DNA of 64,000 nucleotides, taken from the NCBI RefSeq assembly GCF_040954645.1, contig NC_092809.1, forward strand, positions 77,020,935-77,084,934. The letters are read 5' to 3'. Positions 44,345-58,537 of this stretch are shown piece after piece. The position numbers and the translations under genes are program-made. A model generated the notes under the pieces. The model saw only the letters and a program-made list of their open reading frames with translations, ran no database searches and was not told the DNA's origin. This DNA is from Diabrotica undecimpunctata. Its lineage: Eukaryota; Arthropoda; Insecta; Coleoptera; Chrysomelidae. How positions within the stretch are numbered: the stretch's first letter is position 1; each line of letters begins with the position of its first letter.

Positions 44345-45753
44345 TGAAATGATATTGTTTAAAAAATTAATTTATAAGTTATATACTAGATAATTTTAGA
44401 TATAACAAGTATTTGGTTATTTTAAGAAGTTAAATACTAGAGAATTTAATAAAAATATATTTATGTGAGGGCATTTTAAGAAATTAGCATATAATAATTG
44501 TAAAAAGTTGTATTTTAGTAGTTATGATTTTGTAGATATATTTAAGTGAGCCATGTGACTAGGCAACACACTATACCCTCCACTCCAAGTGACATTTTAG
44601 GAATATAAAGTGGGGTTATAATAATAATGTTAGTTTAAAATGTTTAATTTATATATATTTAATGATTTAAATGTTTATTCTGATCTGAAAAGCCTAAATG
44701 TCAACAAAATTATAAATAGAACATTAACGAATTCTCCAGAATGCAGAATTTGACCTGTGTTTATGTTGGACCATTCTGGAATAATGATTATGTCGGTGGA
44801 TGGAACAGATACTTTTTTCGAGAACATCCATATCGAAGAAATAGAACTAAATAGAACATGATTTCTTACCAGATGATTCTAGAGCATCCAAAAAGATATA
44901 AATACCCGTGATTTGGATTCAAGATGGCCAGTTTATTATGAAAGTTAGTAGACACATTTAGTTAGTGAAGTAAATTGTTCAGAATTTTCAAGAAGTCAGT
45001 CAGAAAAGTTTAGTAAGAAATATGAAAGTTAGTTGGAGTCAGTGAATCAGTTACAAATAGTCCAATTGTTTGATATAGTGAGTCAAATGAAGATTAAAAA
45101 TTATGCATATATTTTAATGCACATTTATAATTATACACAAATAATTATTGAAGATTAAAAAAAAAAGTATATTGGAAGAAATTAAAATTATATTATGATT
45201 GGAGATTAGTATAAATCAACTTATAATAATTGAATATTGGAATATTGAAGAGAAGAATAAATATAAATGCTGTTTTGCTGGTTTGCTTGGTGGTTTATAA
45301 ATGCTGGTGAAGAAAAATATATCTTAAATTGGTAGCAGCTGATAATTGGAAAAAGTAATTTCACAAAAACAAGGATAACCGAAGTACGAAGACAGTCAGT
45401 GGTGATTAGAATCTATATAGTGGAAAACAGTTCATTTAGGCATTCAGTGAAAGAAAGGTACAACATTTTGTTAATATAATTTAGTTAGTGTCATAACAGT
45501 TTCAATTTTGAAGATAGTTTGTTTAAATTTTACATTGTCTATAGAATTTAATTAGTTTTATAAGAATATCAATTTAAAGATAGTTTATTTTAAATTTACA
45601 TTGGCTAGGTTAGATATATATGTGTGTTTCATAATAGTTATAATAAAGATAATTTAAAAAAGTACTTACAAACTAATTCTTTGAGAACCGCGATAAAAAC
45701 CCTATATTATTAAAAATACTCATTGCTCATCATTCAAACAAAAAACACATCAT

Positions 45754-45757
<4 letters not shown>
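44345..45757 (+). mobile_element. Solo LTR of the Ty3 family
   Basis: A plus-strand copy of the LTR at 34764-36118 (inverse orientation to the full element), recognisable throughout, for example GTGAGGGCATTTTAA, GATCTGAAAAGCC and the end TCATTCAAACAAAAAAC followed by ACATCATAACA. It is clearly more diverged than the two LTRs of the full element, with small indels and a different start (near TGAAATGAT). No internal sequence adjoins. Both sides are (TA)n. Confidence 0.9.

Positions 45758-45823
<66 letters not shown>
45758..45823. repeat. (TA)n tract
   Basis: Starts directly after the solo LTR end. Confidence 0.96.
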
Positions 45824-45826
<3 letters not shown>

Positions 45827-45829
45827 AAA

Positions 45830-45901
45830 CATACATACATACAATACATACATACATACATACAATACATACATACATACAATACATACATACATACATA
45901 T
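45830..45901. repeat. (CATA)n array with periodic CAATA interruptions
   Basis: Runs of ACATACATAC broken by CAATACATAC at about 45840, 45863 and 45879: a tetranucleotide microsatellite with a higher-order period. Confidence 0.9.
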
Positions 45902-46224
45902 ACCAAGGGACTCACATTCGCAATAACGACTCTATATATGAGTCACACATAGAGTTAGCTTTTTTCAAAGCTTTTAAAAATATGCTACAGCGCAAATATG
46001 CAGAAAGTAAAAAACAGAGCAGATTTAAATTTTGAAGTTTATATGTTAATAATTTTATTGGTTCATAATGCAATAAATGTTATAGAAGAAAACAAATACA
46101 ACTTTATTTTCTTAACTGATTTGGTGATTTGGCGCCTAGAAGAGAATAAAGAAAAGTGGTGCCAAATTACAGAGTTCAAAGAACCAATAAGTATATATAA
46201 TTTAAAAAAACTACGTGACAATAA
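45902..46224 (+). other. Short open frame of unknown nature
   Basis: A 98-codon plus-strand frame at 45998-46294 reads FEVYMLIILLVHNAINVIEE and similar. It resembles nothing I know, and its end overlaps the RTE remnant on the other strand, so it is probably chance. Confidence 0.3.
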
Positions 46225-47830
46225 TCAATTATTTGATTTGATAAGGTTGGCGATCCAAATAGCTATTGTAGCTTTGGAAACTGCTGCACGATAGATTTCT
46301 GTGGATGAGCGGTCAAACCATCTCCTCAGATCCTTCAGTCACGAGTTCTGGCGTTTTCCAACTGATTTTTTGCTTTGCACTTTACTTTCCGATATGATTT
46401 GAAGTAATTCATATTTTTTACCTCTCAACACATGACCCAAGTATTGTATTTCTCTCTCTTTGATTATGCTGAGTAATTCTTTTTATTTAATCATGCGCCG
46501 AAGTACCTCACCATTGGTAAGTTTTTGTAACCATGGAATTCTCAGCATCCGTCTATATATATACATTTCAGAGGCATTTATCCTTTTTTCTGTTTCAGAG
46601 TCCATTGTCCAACTTTCACAGCCATACAGCAAAACAGAGAAAACGTAACATCTGGTCATTCGAATTCTGAGCTCTAGACTAACGTCTGATCTTGCAAAAA
46701 ATGTTTTTATGTTTATGAGTGTTTTCCTCGCTTGTTCGATTCTTGACAGGATTTCGTTTTTTGGGTTACACTTCTTCTTCTTTAGGTGCCGTCTTCTTAG
46801 CGAAGGTTGGCGATGACCTCTGCAAAGTCTTCCCTATTTTGGGCTTTCCTTATTAAACTTTGAAAGTCTAATCCTGTCCAATCTTTGATGTTGCGCAGCC
46901 AAGTCATTTGTCGTCTACCCGGGCCGCGTCTGCCTTCTATTTTCCCTTCTATAATAAGCTGAAGGAAGTTATACCTGTCGTGTCTAAATATGGGTTACAC
47001 TGGCTGTTGGTATTTGCCCCCAAATATTTTATGAAAGTTACCTGTTCTATTATTTCTCCCTTGGGGTACAAATGTACGTTTGTCGGTATCTTTGAAAATA
47101 CTGGAATTTTAGTTTTGAACACATTTAGATGTAAACTGAACATTTCGCTATGACGAACTACCGCATTTATTATATTTTGTAGTTCTTGCTATTAGGGCGG
47201 TATCATCAGCGTACCTAATGTTGTCTATGCTGGTTCCGTTAATCTTGGTTCCACATCTTGAACCTCATCTAATGCTTTTCTGAATATAGATTCCCAATAC
47301 AGATTAAATAATAGTAGTGATAAAACGCAACCTTGTCGCACTCCTTGTCGGATTTATATATCTTCGGATGCTGTGTGCTCTATTTCAATTGTTGCCGTTT
47401 AGTGCCAATATACTTCTGAGATCATTCACTAGTCTTGTTCGTCAATTCCAGTTGTTCTCAGAATTTCGATCATCTTTTGATGGTTAACGCAATCAAATGC
47501 TTTTCGATAATCAATAAAACATGCATAACATCTACATTCATGCCTCTGCATCGTTGTGTTAACACATTTAAGACAAAAAGATATTCTGGTGTTCCCAATC
47601 CATTTCAAAATCCGAATTGTCACTCATTTGAAACTCACACTTCTTATAAATTCGTGTATGAATGATTCTGAGAAAAGTTTTAAGGACATGAGACATCATG
47701 CTTAATATTCGATAGTCATCGCAGTGTGAGGCATTGAATTATTTTGGTAATATTACGATGTTGATTTTAGCCAGTCTGATGGTATTTTACCTGTGTCATA
47801 TATCTTATTGAAGAGTGCTGTTATAAGTCG
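46225..47830 (-). pseudogene. RTE reverse transcriptase, degraded, with a nested RTE fragment
   Basis: Minus strand, 5' to 3': ACFIDYRKAFDCVNHQKMIEI (about 47470-47530), IRQGVRQGCVLSLLLFNLYWE, IRYADDTALIART (catalytic YADD intact, about 47215), KTKIPVFSK and IEQVTFIKYLGANTNSQCNP; then, after the nested insertion at 46773-46990, NPKNEILSRIEQARKTL, FSVLLYGCESWTM, EMYIYRRMLRIPWLQKLTN and IQYLGHVLRGKKYELLQI. Many frame changes. Residue order shows the two parts are one old copy. Confidence 0.86.
46773..46990 (-). mobile_element. Short 3'-end RTE fragment nested in another RTE copy
   Basis: TGGGTTACACT at 46762-46772 is repeated at 46991-47001 (11-bp duplication). The insert reads GKIEGRRGPGRRQMTWLRNI and ends with IANLR and a GAAGAAGAA tail: the last ~70 codons of a different, younger RTE. 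Confidence 0.88.
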
Positions 47831-48010
47831 AGGCTTTTACTTTGCATACACATTAGCTACAAAAAATGGATTAATTCATCAATTTAAAAACAAAATTGCA
47901 GGAACAAGCTGGCTGGAGGCTTTCTTAAGGCGCTGTAATACTTTTCTACCACTTTGAAGACCCACTGCAACTGCCTTTTATAAAGATCTGGGCTTCAACG
48001 AAAAAAAAGT
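47825..48010 (+). pseudogene. pogo/Tigger-like transposase fragment (CENP-B-type HTH)
   Basis: Plus strand reads YTLATKNGLIHQFKNKIAG, SWLEAFLRRCNTFLPL and a RPTATAFYKDLGFNEKKVQ end, following the pattern A-x-AxxNGLxHxFN-AG-x-W-x2-FLxRN-LSxRxPE-T-x2-R-x-GFN of the pogo/jerky HTH domain. One in-frame stop. Only ~60 codons survive. Confidence 0.65.
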
Positions 48011-48285
48011 ACAGTTCGAACTTTATAAACATATTAAGATAGGACGTCTGAGGTTAGGGCATTAATGCGGATGGAACAAAATGATCCAGCAAAAAAACGC
48101 TCCTTGATAGACCCATTGGTCAGAGAAGAGGAAGACCCAGAACAAGGTTCCTTGATAACATCGATGAAGACATGAGAAATATGGGAATACGTGCTTGGCG
48201 GAGAAAGGCGATTGATAGGGACGACTGGAGAGAAATTCTTGAGAAGGCAGAGTTGTAAACCCAGAATGATGATGATGAGTTGTTA
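48010..48285 (+). pseudogene. RTE C-terminal fragment with (GAT)n tail
   Basis: Reads RMEQNDPAKKRLLDRPIGQR, RGRPRTRFLDNIDEDMRNMG and WRRKAIDRDDWREILEKAEL, then GATGATGATGAG. Terminal block of an RTE ORF, another subfamily than 27795. Confidence 0.82.
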
Positions 48286-48789
48286 GGCAAGGCATTATTA
48301 AAGTAAGAATCGAAAGAAATTGCCGTAAATGAATTCAGGGTAGGAAATCTATCTCTTTAACCGTAACATTTTTTCTGACGCTGACTTTATAGCCGAAAAA
48401 TATGATGCCCAAAAAACGTTTTAACATAACATCTCTAAACGTCATTGTACCCGAAAGTGAAGCTGAACAAATCTTTGCCAAAGGAGCAGCTTCTGGTACT
48501 CTGCAAGAGAAGCTAATGGAACTACAACCTACATTGTTCCAAATTCACTGACAAAGAGTCTATAAAACTATATCTTTTGCAATATCCCCTATACCAACCG
48601 TAAAAAAATATATCCAGTTGTGGATAAAAAGGTTCAAAATCTCAAATAATTTCTCCTTCTTCCTACAAAACTACATGACTTTGTCGATAAAACTCTAAAC
48701 AAAAGACTTGATAGCGTAGGAAGAACAGTATTTAAACATTCAGGAAATTCAACATTGCCGAAAAAAAGAAAAATCCGAAAAAATCAAAA
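48286..48789. other. No recognisable feature
   Basis: Plus-strand reading near 48650-48780 (TKLHDFVDKTLNKRLDSVGR) stays open for some 40 codons but I cannot place it. Confidence 0.4.
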
Positions 48790-49190
48790 ACATCCGAAAC
48801 CAGCAGTGGAGGCAGATGATGATGTTGACCTCGAGAAAGTTGGGCACGCTATGGAAAAGATCAATGTTAGGTATCACTATCAGAGATGAAGTAGCAAACC
48901 TAGAAATAAGAAAAACAGGAGTCACGGATGCAGTTGAAAGAATAGCCATGGCTAAATGGGCTAAAAGGGCTTGGGCCGGACATGTTGCCAGATTGACGGA
49001 CGATAGGTGGACCAGAAAGATTCTGTAATGACCATTGACTAGATGGACGGATGATATAAAGCGCATCACCACAAATTGGATGCAAGAAGCTCAAGATAGA
49101 AAAAGGTGCAAAATTTTACAGGAGGCCTACTTTCGGCAGTTGACAAATATAGGCTAATTGATGATGATGGTGATAATGATCTAAGATCTC
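48790..49190 (+). pseudogene. RTE C-terminal fragment
   Basis: Reads SMLGITIRDEVANLEIRKTG, VTDAVERIAMAKWAKRAWAG, HVARLTDDRWTRKIL and, after a stop, LTRWTDDIKRITTNWMQEAQ, ending in GATGATGATGGTGATAATGAT. This matches the end of RTE-type ORFs with a (GAT)n tail. Confidence 0.85.
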
Positions 49191-50136
49191 CTATCAATTC
49201 GAGTGTGAATGATAGAATAATATGTCGCCTGGAGCTGGGATTTACTTTGTTGTGTGTATTCAGAAAAGATTCAACCAATTTTACAATTTTCTATTTTCAA
49301 GTTGGTTCCTAAATATCGCTGTACTCTTTACAGTAAAGTTAATATATTATAATATTATTTTGTATGTAAAGAACTTAGGTAGAGTTGTTGTTCATTTATA
49401 TTATTGTACTAATTTGTACAAATTTGTCAAAAACAATTCAAAAATTCAAAATTTTGTAAAGCACATTTGTTAAAAATACTTTAATAGTTAATAATATTGT
49501 TTTGTATCTAAAAGAGGAACGGCTTAATTAGATAAATATGTTACAGTGACCCACGTGCCTTATCACCAGCATCTCTATCTCAGTCATAAAAAACCGTAAG
49601 GAATATATGAAACGTGCCGCCAAGAACATACAACTTATAAAAATAATAACCTGAGTGATGTGTATGACCCGACCAACCTTATAAGTCTACAAAATGGGCA
49701 CACCCACACCAGATGATAGGTAAACCGAACGGACGGGAAAGGTTTATCTTACCATCTCTACTCCTTTCCTTTTTTATTGCTTTGATGACTTGTTGGGAAT
49801 TGCGAATATCAAACATTGAAATATTATTAGAAGAGCAGGCCTATAACAGCTGGAAAATTACTTTTAGTCAATGTGTAATAAATAATGGTTTGGCGGTTTC
49901 ACATATACAGGATGAAATAAAAGTGTGCTATTAATAGAAAATTGCATAAGGTGCTTCCACTGGAATTTTAATCTTTACTCTCCATTGGACGGGTGAGGCC
50001 TGTGAGTTCTAATGATATACCAAAGTATCTGTAACCCAAAAATTAAATTAACCTACTACAGCGATATCTCGTGTACCTTTCGACACGTTTATAAAAAAAG
50101 TATATTTTGATAAACATTTGAAAACTATATACGCTG
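49191..50136. other. No recognisable feature
   Basis: No gene that I can support; short frames only. Confidence 0.45.
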
Positions 50137-50870
50137 TTGTTTGGACTCTCGCTCTCTAATTGGCAGTGGACAAAATTCGTTGTGGGGTGCGTCAAGGATG
50201 TATTTTATCACCATTGTTGTTTAATTTACAGTAAAGCCTTCTCAGAATTAGCGTTGGCCAAAGTCAATGAGGGCCTAATAATAAACGGTGAGCCACTTAA
50301 TAACATAAGATATAGAAGAACACTATAGGAACTAACTAAATATATATTGCAAGGATTACGGACCAAAAATAAATTTGAAGAAAATCAAGCTCGTGGTATT
50401 TACAAAAGCACAAAACATCAAAGTTAAGCTAGTGCTAGATAAAACAGAAATTGAACAAATACCTTCGTACAAATACCTTGGAGCATGGATCACAGAAGAT
50501 ACTGATCAGACAATAGAAATAAGATGCCGCATTAAAATTCCACGATCAACTTTTAACAAAATGATAGAACGTTTCTGTAATCGCAATATCAATATAACGC
50601 TCCAGATCAGAATGCTTCGATATTATTTTTTCCACCCTTTTGTCTGGGGTTGAGGCCTGGACACTGAAACAACCCAACATTAAAAACCTGAACACATTTG
50701 AAATGTGGTGTAACCGACGCATTAAAAGATCCTTGTCAAACCGACGACCTTGTCAAAGATCCTCAGATTCAAAATAATAAATGCCGTTATCGATACTGGG
50801 ACTTCGCCAAACTAGCCATCTCCTTATTATGGATAGGACTACTGGAGTCATTCTCAAGAACCTCCTAGAG
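50137..50870 (+). pseudogene. RTE reverse transcriptase fragment
   Basis: Reads VGCVKDVFYHHCC (a damaged GxxQGCxLSPLLF motif), LAKVNEGLIINGEPLNNIRY, where the catalytic ADD after RY is lost, then KIKLVVFTKAQNIK, IEQIPSYKYLGAWITEDTDQ and, in other frames, ...AWTLKQPNIKNLNTFEMWC. Both ends are truncated. Confidence 0.82.
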
Positions 50871-52078
50871 AACAACTAAGTATTACTGAACATCTATATA
50901 AGACCATGTATAAAGCGGTGTTGATATCAAAATCCAGGTGCGTACGAAAATTTTTAGGAGATACTCGGGTGTACCAATACTCTAGATAGAAGAACTACCT
51001 GATAATCTGAAATCTTTTGCATTCTTAAAGAACTACCGGATAATCTCAAATCTTTTCCATTCTTATTTTACTTTGACAGTTTATTTACTACCTTCAGTTT
51101 ATTGTCCTATTTATGTTTGAAAGGATACGGAGGCACGGTGACTATAAGAGAAAACCGTTTACCTAGAAGCTGTCCTTTATTAGCTAAAAAAGATATTCAG
51201 AAAAAGGAAAGGGGATACTATGAAAGTACTATTAGTAAGACGGATGCTGGTACTAGTAGCTAAGTGGGTCGATAATTCCGTAGTTTGCATTGCTTCAAAT
51301 AGATATAGCATCAATCCAATAACAAATGTTAGACGTTATTCGCAAAAGGAAAAAAAATAGCTCCTAGCGTATGTAACATCATATACTGAGTGATTTATAT
51401 AAATCCGAATGAGTAAATTCATTTATTTTTGTTATTTAATAAAACTGCTCCGAAAAAAAAATATTAGCATCACATTAAAAATTGCGAAAAAATAATCTGA
51501 GCACTAATGGGTTAAATATTAACGAAATAACTACTTCCAGAAAACATAATCTTAACTAGCAATACTAGCATGTGCATGATATTTTGCTGATTAAATTATT
51601 TTACAGTAATATAAAAGAGGATTGAAAAATAATTAACTGCTTTTATTTCAATGTTTATTGACTTTCCATTTATAAAACAAAATCTGAATTCTGCGAAATA
51701 TTTGCACAGCAGCATATTGAAACAAACGATGTCACCGGCATGAATAACGTTAAAGGAAGAATTCAATTACGTAGGACCGAAATGAGACCGCAGATTGTTA
51801 CTGATAATTTGCTGATGATGATTGCATTAATTTTACCATTTATGCTGCCTTGATTCTATATTGATAGGTATATGAAATGAATAGCGACGGAGACGGCTAA
51901 TCATAAATCAATTATTATTTCATGGATGTTGACCTAATGGTACGGCGTAGTAGTAGTAAACATAGTAAAGTACAGTGGTGTCAGATGTAATTTCATATTC
52001 TTATTACAATTTGTTAAATTGGTAAGGTAGTTATGTAAAAAATAAAGTAAAATGCACGTTATATAATATTAATTATAA
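50871..52078. other. No recognisable feature
   Basis: About 1.2 kb with no supported gene or repeat. Confidence 0.45.
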
Positions 52079-52608
52079 AGGCGGGTATAACACACATATG
52101 CGAGCAGAACTGTTCGCGAACCGTTTGTTGTGAACGCTATAGTCGCTATATTCGTTAATTTGTACGACGGGACGAACCGCTTGCGAGCTGTTCGTTCGTT
52201 GCTCGTCAGGAACCGCGGCCTGTCGGTTTTTGGGACGAACACAAAGAAATGTTCGCAGTTAAATTTGGACGATGTTCGAGACTATAACAGAAAAACCGAA
52301 CACGGTGTGTGTTCGGTTATTCTATGACTATAAATTGTTTCTGCCAAGTGTGCGATGAGATCATTCGGTTAAACAAAATTGCTGAACGAGCGCAGCTTAT
52401 TCAAAAGTAACGAGAGAAATTAATAACAGATAATGTAAACAAAATACCGAAATGTTTAGAATAACGAAGTAAATTAATTCTCGGTTTGTTATTAGATACT
52501 TAGGGTATTGGATAGCCTGAACATAAACATATTTTCAACGAACTCTTCGCGAACAGCTCACGAGCAGTTCGCAAACAGTTCGGCTCGCATATGTGTACCC
52601 ACTTTTAC
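52079..52608. mobile_element. MITE-like element with ~40-bp inverted ends
   Basis: The left end AAAGGCGGGTATAACACAC and the right end, complement AAAAGTGGGTACACATATG, continue into the shared CACATATGCGAGC and AACTGTT-CGAAC blocks. TA lies directly outside each end, suggesting a TA duplication (Tc1/mariner-like). The interior is GC-richer, rich in GTTCG/CGAAC words, and non-coding. Confidence 0.72.
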
Positions 52609-52731
52609 ATAACTGTATGATAAGTAAAAAATAAACCTTAAATAACACCTAGTTGAAAAAAGTGTAGCTCTGAAATACAATATAACTGTAGTTAAACGTT
52701 TAATTAAATATATTAATTATATTTTCTTCCC

Positions 52732-52766
52732 TTAATATTTCGCCAACTGCTTGTTGGCTTCATCAG
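52732..52766 (-). ncRNA. Hammerhead-ribozyme-like core 3' of a PLE
   Basis: CTGATGA, A, stem II GCCAAC/GTTGGC with loop AAGCA (perfect 6 bp), GAAATATTAA. It sits ~300 bp past the stop of the PLE fragment on the same strand, where PLE terminal repeats carry hammerheads. Confidence 0.66.
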
Positions 52767-52809
52767 AAGTATACTACAAATTTACTAAAACAAAGAGATA
52801 AGCAACACT

Positions 52810-52991
52810 TCTTCTTCAAGTGCCATCTTCGTTCCGAAGGTTGGCGATCATCAGGGCTATACGTATTTTCGAAACTGCTGACCGAAACAATTCGTTGCTG
52901 CTACAGCCATACCATTCCCGTAGATTCTTTAGCCAGGAGTTTCGTCTTCTTCCTATGGACCTTTTTCCTGCTATTTTCCCTATATACTGCT
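52810..52991 (-). mobile_element. 182-bp RTE 3'-end insertion with 12-bp target duplication
   Basis: ATAAGCAACACT at 52798-52809 and 52992-53003. The minus strand reads GKRSIGRRRNSWLKNLREWY and an IANLRNEDGT end with a GAAGAAG tail. It lies inside the 3' flank of the PLE, between its stop and the hammerhead motif. Confidence 0.9.
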
Positions 52992-53068
52992 ATAAGCAAC
53001 ACTACACACTTTTTATTTGTATATATAAAATAAAGTAGCAGGTAAGTACATGGTAAATTAATTTTGAA

Positions 53069-55073
<2,005 letters not shown>

Positions 55074-55149
<76 letters not shown>
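55074..55149. repeat. (TA)n tract
   Basis: Shared boundary of two LTR units. Confidence 0.96.
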
Positions 55150-55151
<2 letters not shown>

Positions 55152-56518
55152 AAATGAATAGAATATAGGAGAAAGAAATATAGTGTTTAAAAGGTTAATT
55201 TACAAGTTATATACTAGATAATATTAGATATTATGAGTATTTGGTTATTTTAATAAGTTATATACTAGAGAATTTTATAAAAATTATTTATGTGAGGGCA
55301 TTTTTAAGAAATTAGCATATAAAAAGTATTTTTTTATAATTATAATGTTGTAAATATATTTAAGTGAGCCATGTGATTAGGCAACCAGATATACATACTC
55401 TCCAAGTGACATTTTAAGGAATGGTTGCGAATATAAAGTGGGGTTATAATAATATGTTGTTTAAAATGTGTAGTTTATTAAATTAGAGTGTAAGTTACTG
55501 ATTTAAGTGTATATTCTGATCTGAAAAGCCTAAATGTCAACAAAATTATCAATAGAAAATTAAAGAGTTCTCCAGAATGCAGAATTTGACCTTTGTTTAC
55601 GGTGGAACATTCTGGAATAATGGTTATGTCTGTGGATCGAACATATACTTTTTTCGAGAACATCCATATAAAAGGAGATGGAACAAAATCGAACATGATT
55701 TCTTGCTAGATGATTCTGGAACATAAAAAAAGATATAAATACCCGGTGATTTGGATTCAAGTCAATCAGTTATGAGTTACAGTTACTATGAGTCCAGTTT
55801 AGTATGAAAGTTAATTAGAGTTAGCATGAAATAGAAGTCAGATCAATTATAGTCAGACAGAAGGTCCAATTGTTCAATATAGTGAGTTAAATGAAGATTA
55901 AGAAACAGTATAAAGAAAATATTATTGAAGATTAAAAATTATGTAATGTATAAATGGTGATTGGATAATGCAAGAAGTATTAATTGAAAATTAAAATTAT
56001 ATATTTGGTGATTGGATATTGGTATACTGAAAAGAAGAATAAATATAAATGCTGTTTGTTGGTTTGCTTGGTGGTTTATAAATGCTTAAGAAGAAATATA
56101 TTTTAAATTGGTGGAAGCTGATAATTGGAAAAAGTAATTTCACAAAAACAAGGATAACCGAAGCACGAAGACATTGAGTGGTGATTAGAATCTATACAGT
56201 GGAAAACAGTTCATTTAGGCATTCAGTGACACAAAGGTACAAAATTTTGTTAATATAATTTAGTTAGTGTCATAACAATTTCAATTTTGAAGATAGTTTG
56301 TTTAAATTTTACATTGTCTATAGAATTTAATTAGTTTCATAAGAATTTCAATTTAAAGATAGTTTATTTTAAATTTACATTGGCTAGGTTAGATATATAT
56401 GTGTGTTTCATAATAGATATAATAAAGATAATTTAAAAAAGTACTTACAAACCAATTCTTTGAGAACCGCGATAAAAACCCTATATTATTAAAAAATACT
56501 CATTGCTCATCATTCACA
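55150..56518 (+). mobile_element. Second solo LTR of the Ty3 family
   Basis: Parallel to 44345-45757 and inverse to 34764-36118, with shared blocks such as TATGTGAGGGCATTTTTAA, GATCTGAAAAGCCTAAATG and GAGAACCGCGATAAAAACC. Diverged with small indels; its right end reads TCATTCACAAATAATACATAC in place of the usual CATAACA terminus. Flanked by (TA)n on both sides. Confidence 0.88.
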
Positions 56519-56522
56519 AATA

Positions 56523-56528
<6 letters not shown>

Positions 56529-56612
<84 letters not shown>
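56529..56612. repeat. (TA)n tract
   Basis: Left flank of the next PLE copy. Confidence 0.96.
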
Positions 56613-56614
<2 letters not shown>

Positions 56615-56710
56615 AAAAAAGAAGTCTTCGCTGAATACGTTAGAAAACGGAGCTTTGAGGATTATTGGGATACGCAGCGGTGAAATAAGTGTACTCTTTT
56701 AACTGAGTTT

Positions 56711-56743
56711 CAAGCTTTCGAAAAAGTTTATTTTTATCGTCAG
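56711..56743 (-). ncRNA. Hammerhead-ribozyme-like core 3' of a PLE
   Basis: CTGACGA, T, stem II AAAAA/TTTTT with loop TAAAC, C, GAAAGCTTG. AAGCTT is palindromic. The stem is all A/T and weak, but the position ~500 bp past the PLE stop on the same strand supports it. Confidence 0.5.
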
Positions 56744-57240
56744 GAAAAAACTGAAATAAAGTGCTAATGTTAGTAAAACATCCCTGAAAAAAATTTTTTA
56801 TTAAAAGATGTAAAAGTTGTTTTTTTTACTTACGTTATTGAGATTAGTATTTCTTGGATGTTACACTAACATGTGACAATTTTACGCACCACTTATAAAA
56901 TGAGTTAAAAATTAAAAAATACATGGTGTAAAAAAATTTTTAAATTGACAAATTATATTAACTGACACATAAGAAAAAGACAAAATTAAAAAACTGTTTT
57001 AAAGGAGAAGTGTGCCAGCCAACTGTGAATTGTGATTAAGAAAAAATGCCATTTTGGACATTGCAAATGACACAACTTCTTCTTTTATTATTTTTTATTA
57101 TTCTTATGAAGTATTATTATTAATAGAATATAAATCAAAATTTACCAGAAAGTTATTTGAAACCAAAACTGTAAACTAAAAATTTTTTTAAGATAGAAGA
57201 ATGAAATTTGAAAAATTAAAATGAATCAATTGATGAGACA

Positions 57241-58450
57241 TCATTATAGGTAGGAGTAAATAGTGCTTAATTGATTTATATCATTCCTTTTGTTCATTGC
57301 ATTGGAATTCTGAGAAATGAATGCCATTTCTAAGAAACGTCTTTTAGTGTAGTTAGACTCTATAGCTAAAACTTTGACCGATTCATAATTCATTTTATGA
57401 TGTTCTTTGTTAACATGTTCTGCTAAAGCAGATCTTTCAGGATATAATCTGCTATCACTCCGGTGACTAATTAAGCGATTACTTAAACTGCGTGAGGTTT
57501 GTCCCACATATACCAAATTACAGTTGTTACATGGAATTTGGTAGACAACGTTGGAACAATTCTTAATGTCATTCTTATCTTTAACTTTAGAAAATATAGA
57601 TCTTGAAGTTAATGAGGTTTTAAAGGCTATTTTTAAGTTGGTAAAATCTTTGAACAATCTTGCCAGTCTGGGTGTTATGTCTTTAATATATTTTAAAGAA
57701 GTATATAAGCAATTGGTATTCGGTTCTTCGCTTGTGACAGTACCTAATTTGCAACTCATCATTTTGGCGTACTATGTCAGGTGTAAAACTGAATAATATC
57801 TTGGTGACTAGGTGTATTGGGTACGAATTGTCAAAAAAAAGGTTATAAGGATTCTCAGGTTCTTCTGATGGAAAGAAGGATCACTGATAGATGTAATTCT
57901 AGCTTTCATTTGCTTTAGTAAATTGATTTTTATTGAATAACGATGATATGACCAATAGTTAAGAAAACGTCCAGAACTATGAGGTTTTCTATGCCAGTCG
58001 ATTATCAGGGAGTTGTTATGGGTTCTGATGAACTGGGTATCAAGAAAGGGGACTGAGCATAGATCATCCTCATGTTCGATTGTGAACTGTTAAATACCTG
58101 TAGAATTTCTGTTGCACCATTACTAGAAATAGCAATTTTGAAATAATTCCTTTATAACAGGTTAATTTTTTCTTTGTAACATCATCTATTTGTCCTAAAC
58201 TGCATAATTCTTTAATGAAGTGATTACATTTGGTTTGAATAGTATTAGTGGGATCTCTGTTTAATCTCTCATATACATTATCAGAATTAAGCTATTCGAG
58301 AAATAGTTCTAAATATCTTTGCTTTTCCAGAACTACAGTTACATTACATTTGTCTGAAGGCTTGACAATAATGTTAGTGTTTTCACTAAGAAACTTATGA
58401 GTTTTATGTAACATATTTCTGAAAAAATTAGTTATTCTTTTTTATTTTTT
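57241..58450 (-). pseudogene. Penelope-like element: RT remnants and intact GIY-YIG end
   Basis: Minus strand from 58430: FLSENTNIIVKPSDKCNVTV and RYLELFLE (N-terminal PLE RT), a jump from about 58100 to FLDTQFIRTHNNSLIIDWHR and HSSGRFLNYWSYH (late RT), so the palm with the catalytic motif is missing; then an unbroken 172-codon frame (57244-57762) with NVVYQIPCNNCNLVYVGQTS, NRLISHRSDSRL and RRFLEMAFI (catalytic E) ending NQLSTIYSYL. The GIY-YIG part is well kept, the RT is deleted. Confidence 0.9.
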
Positions 58451-58485
58451 TTATTATTGCTTAAAATTTATATTTTAAATATATA

Positions 58486-58490
<5 letters not shown>

Positions 58491-58525
<35 letters not shown>
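58491..58525. repeat. (TA)n tract
   Basis: Lies between the 5' side of the PLE and the left end of the TIR element at 58528. Confidence 0.94.
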
Positions 58526-58528
<3 letters not shown>

Positions 58529-58537
58529 AAGGGTACG

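Noticed and set aside
45840..45900. CRISPR-like periodic repeat
   Set aside because: It is a CATA microsatellite without spacers, in a eukaryotic genome.
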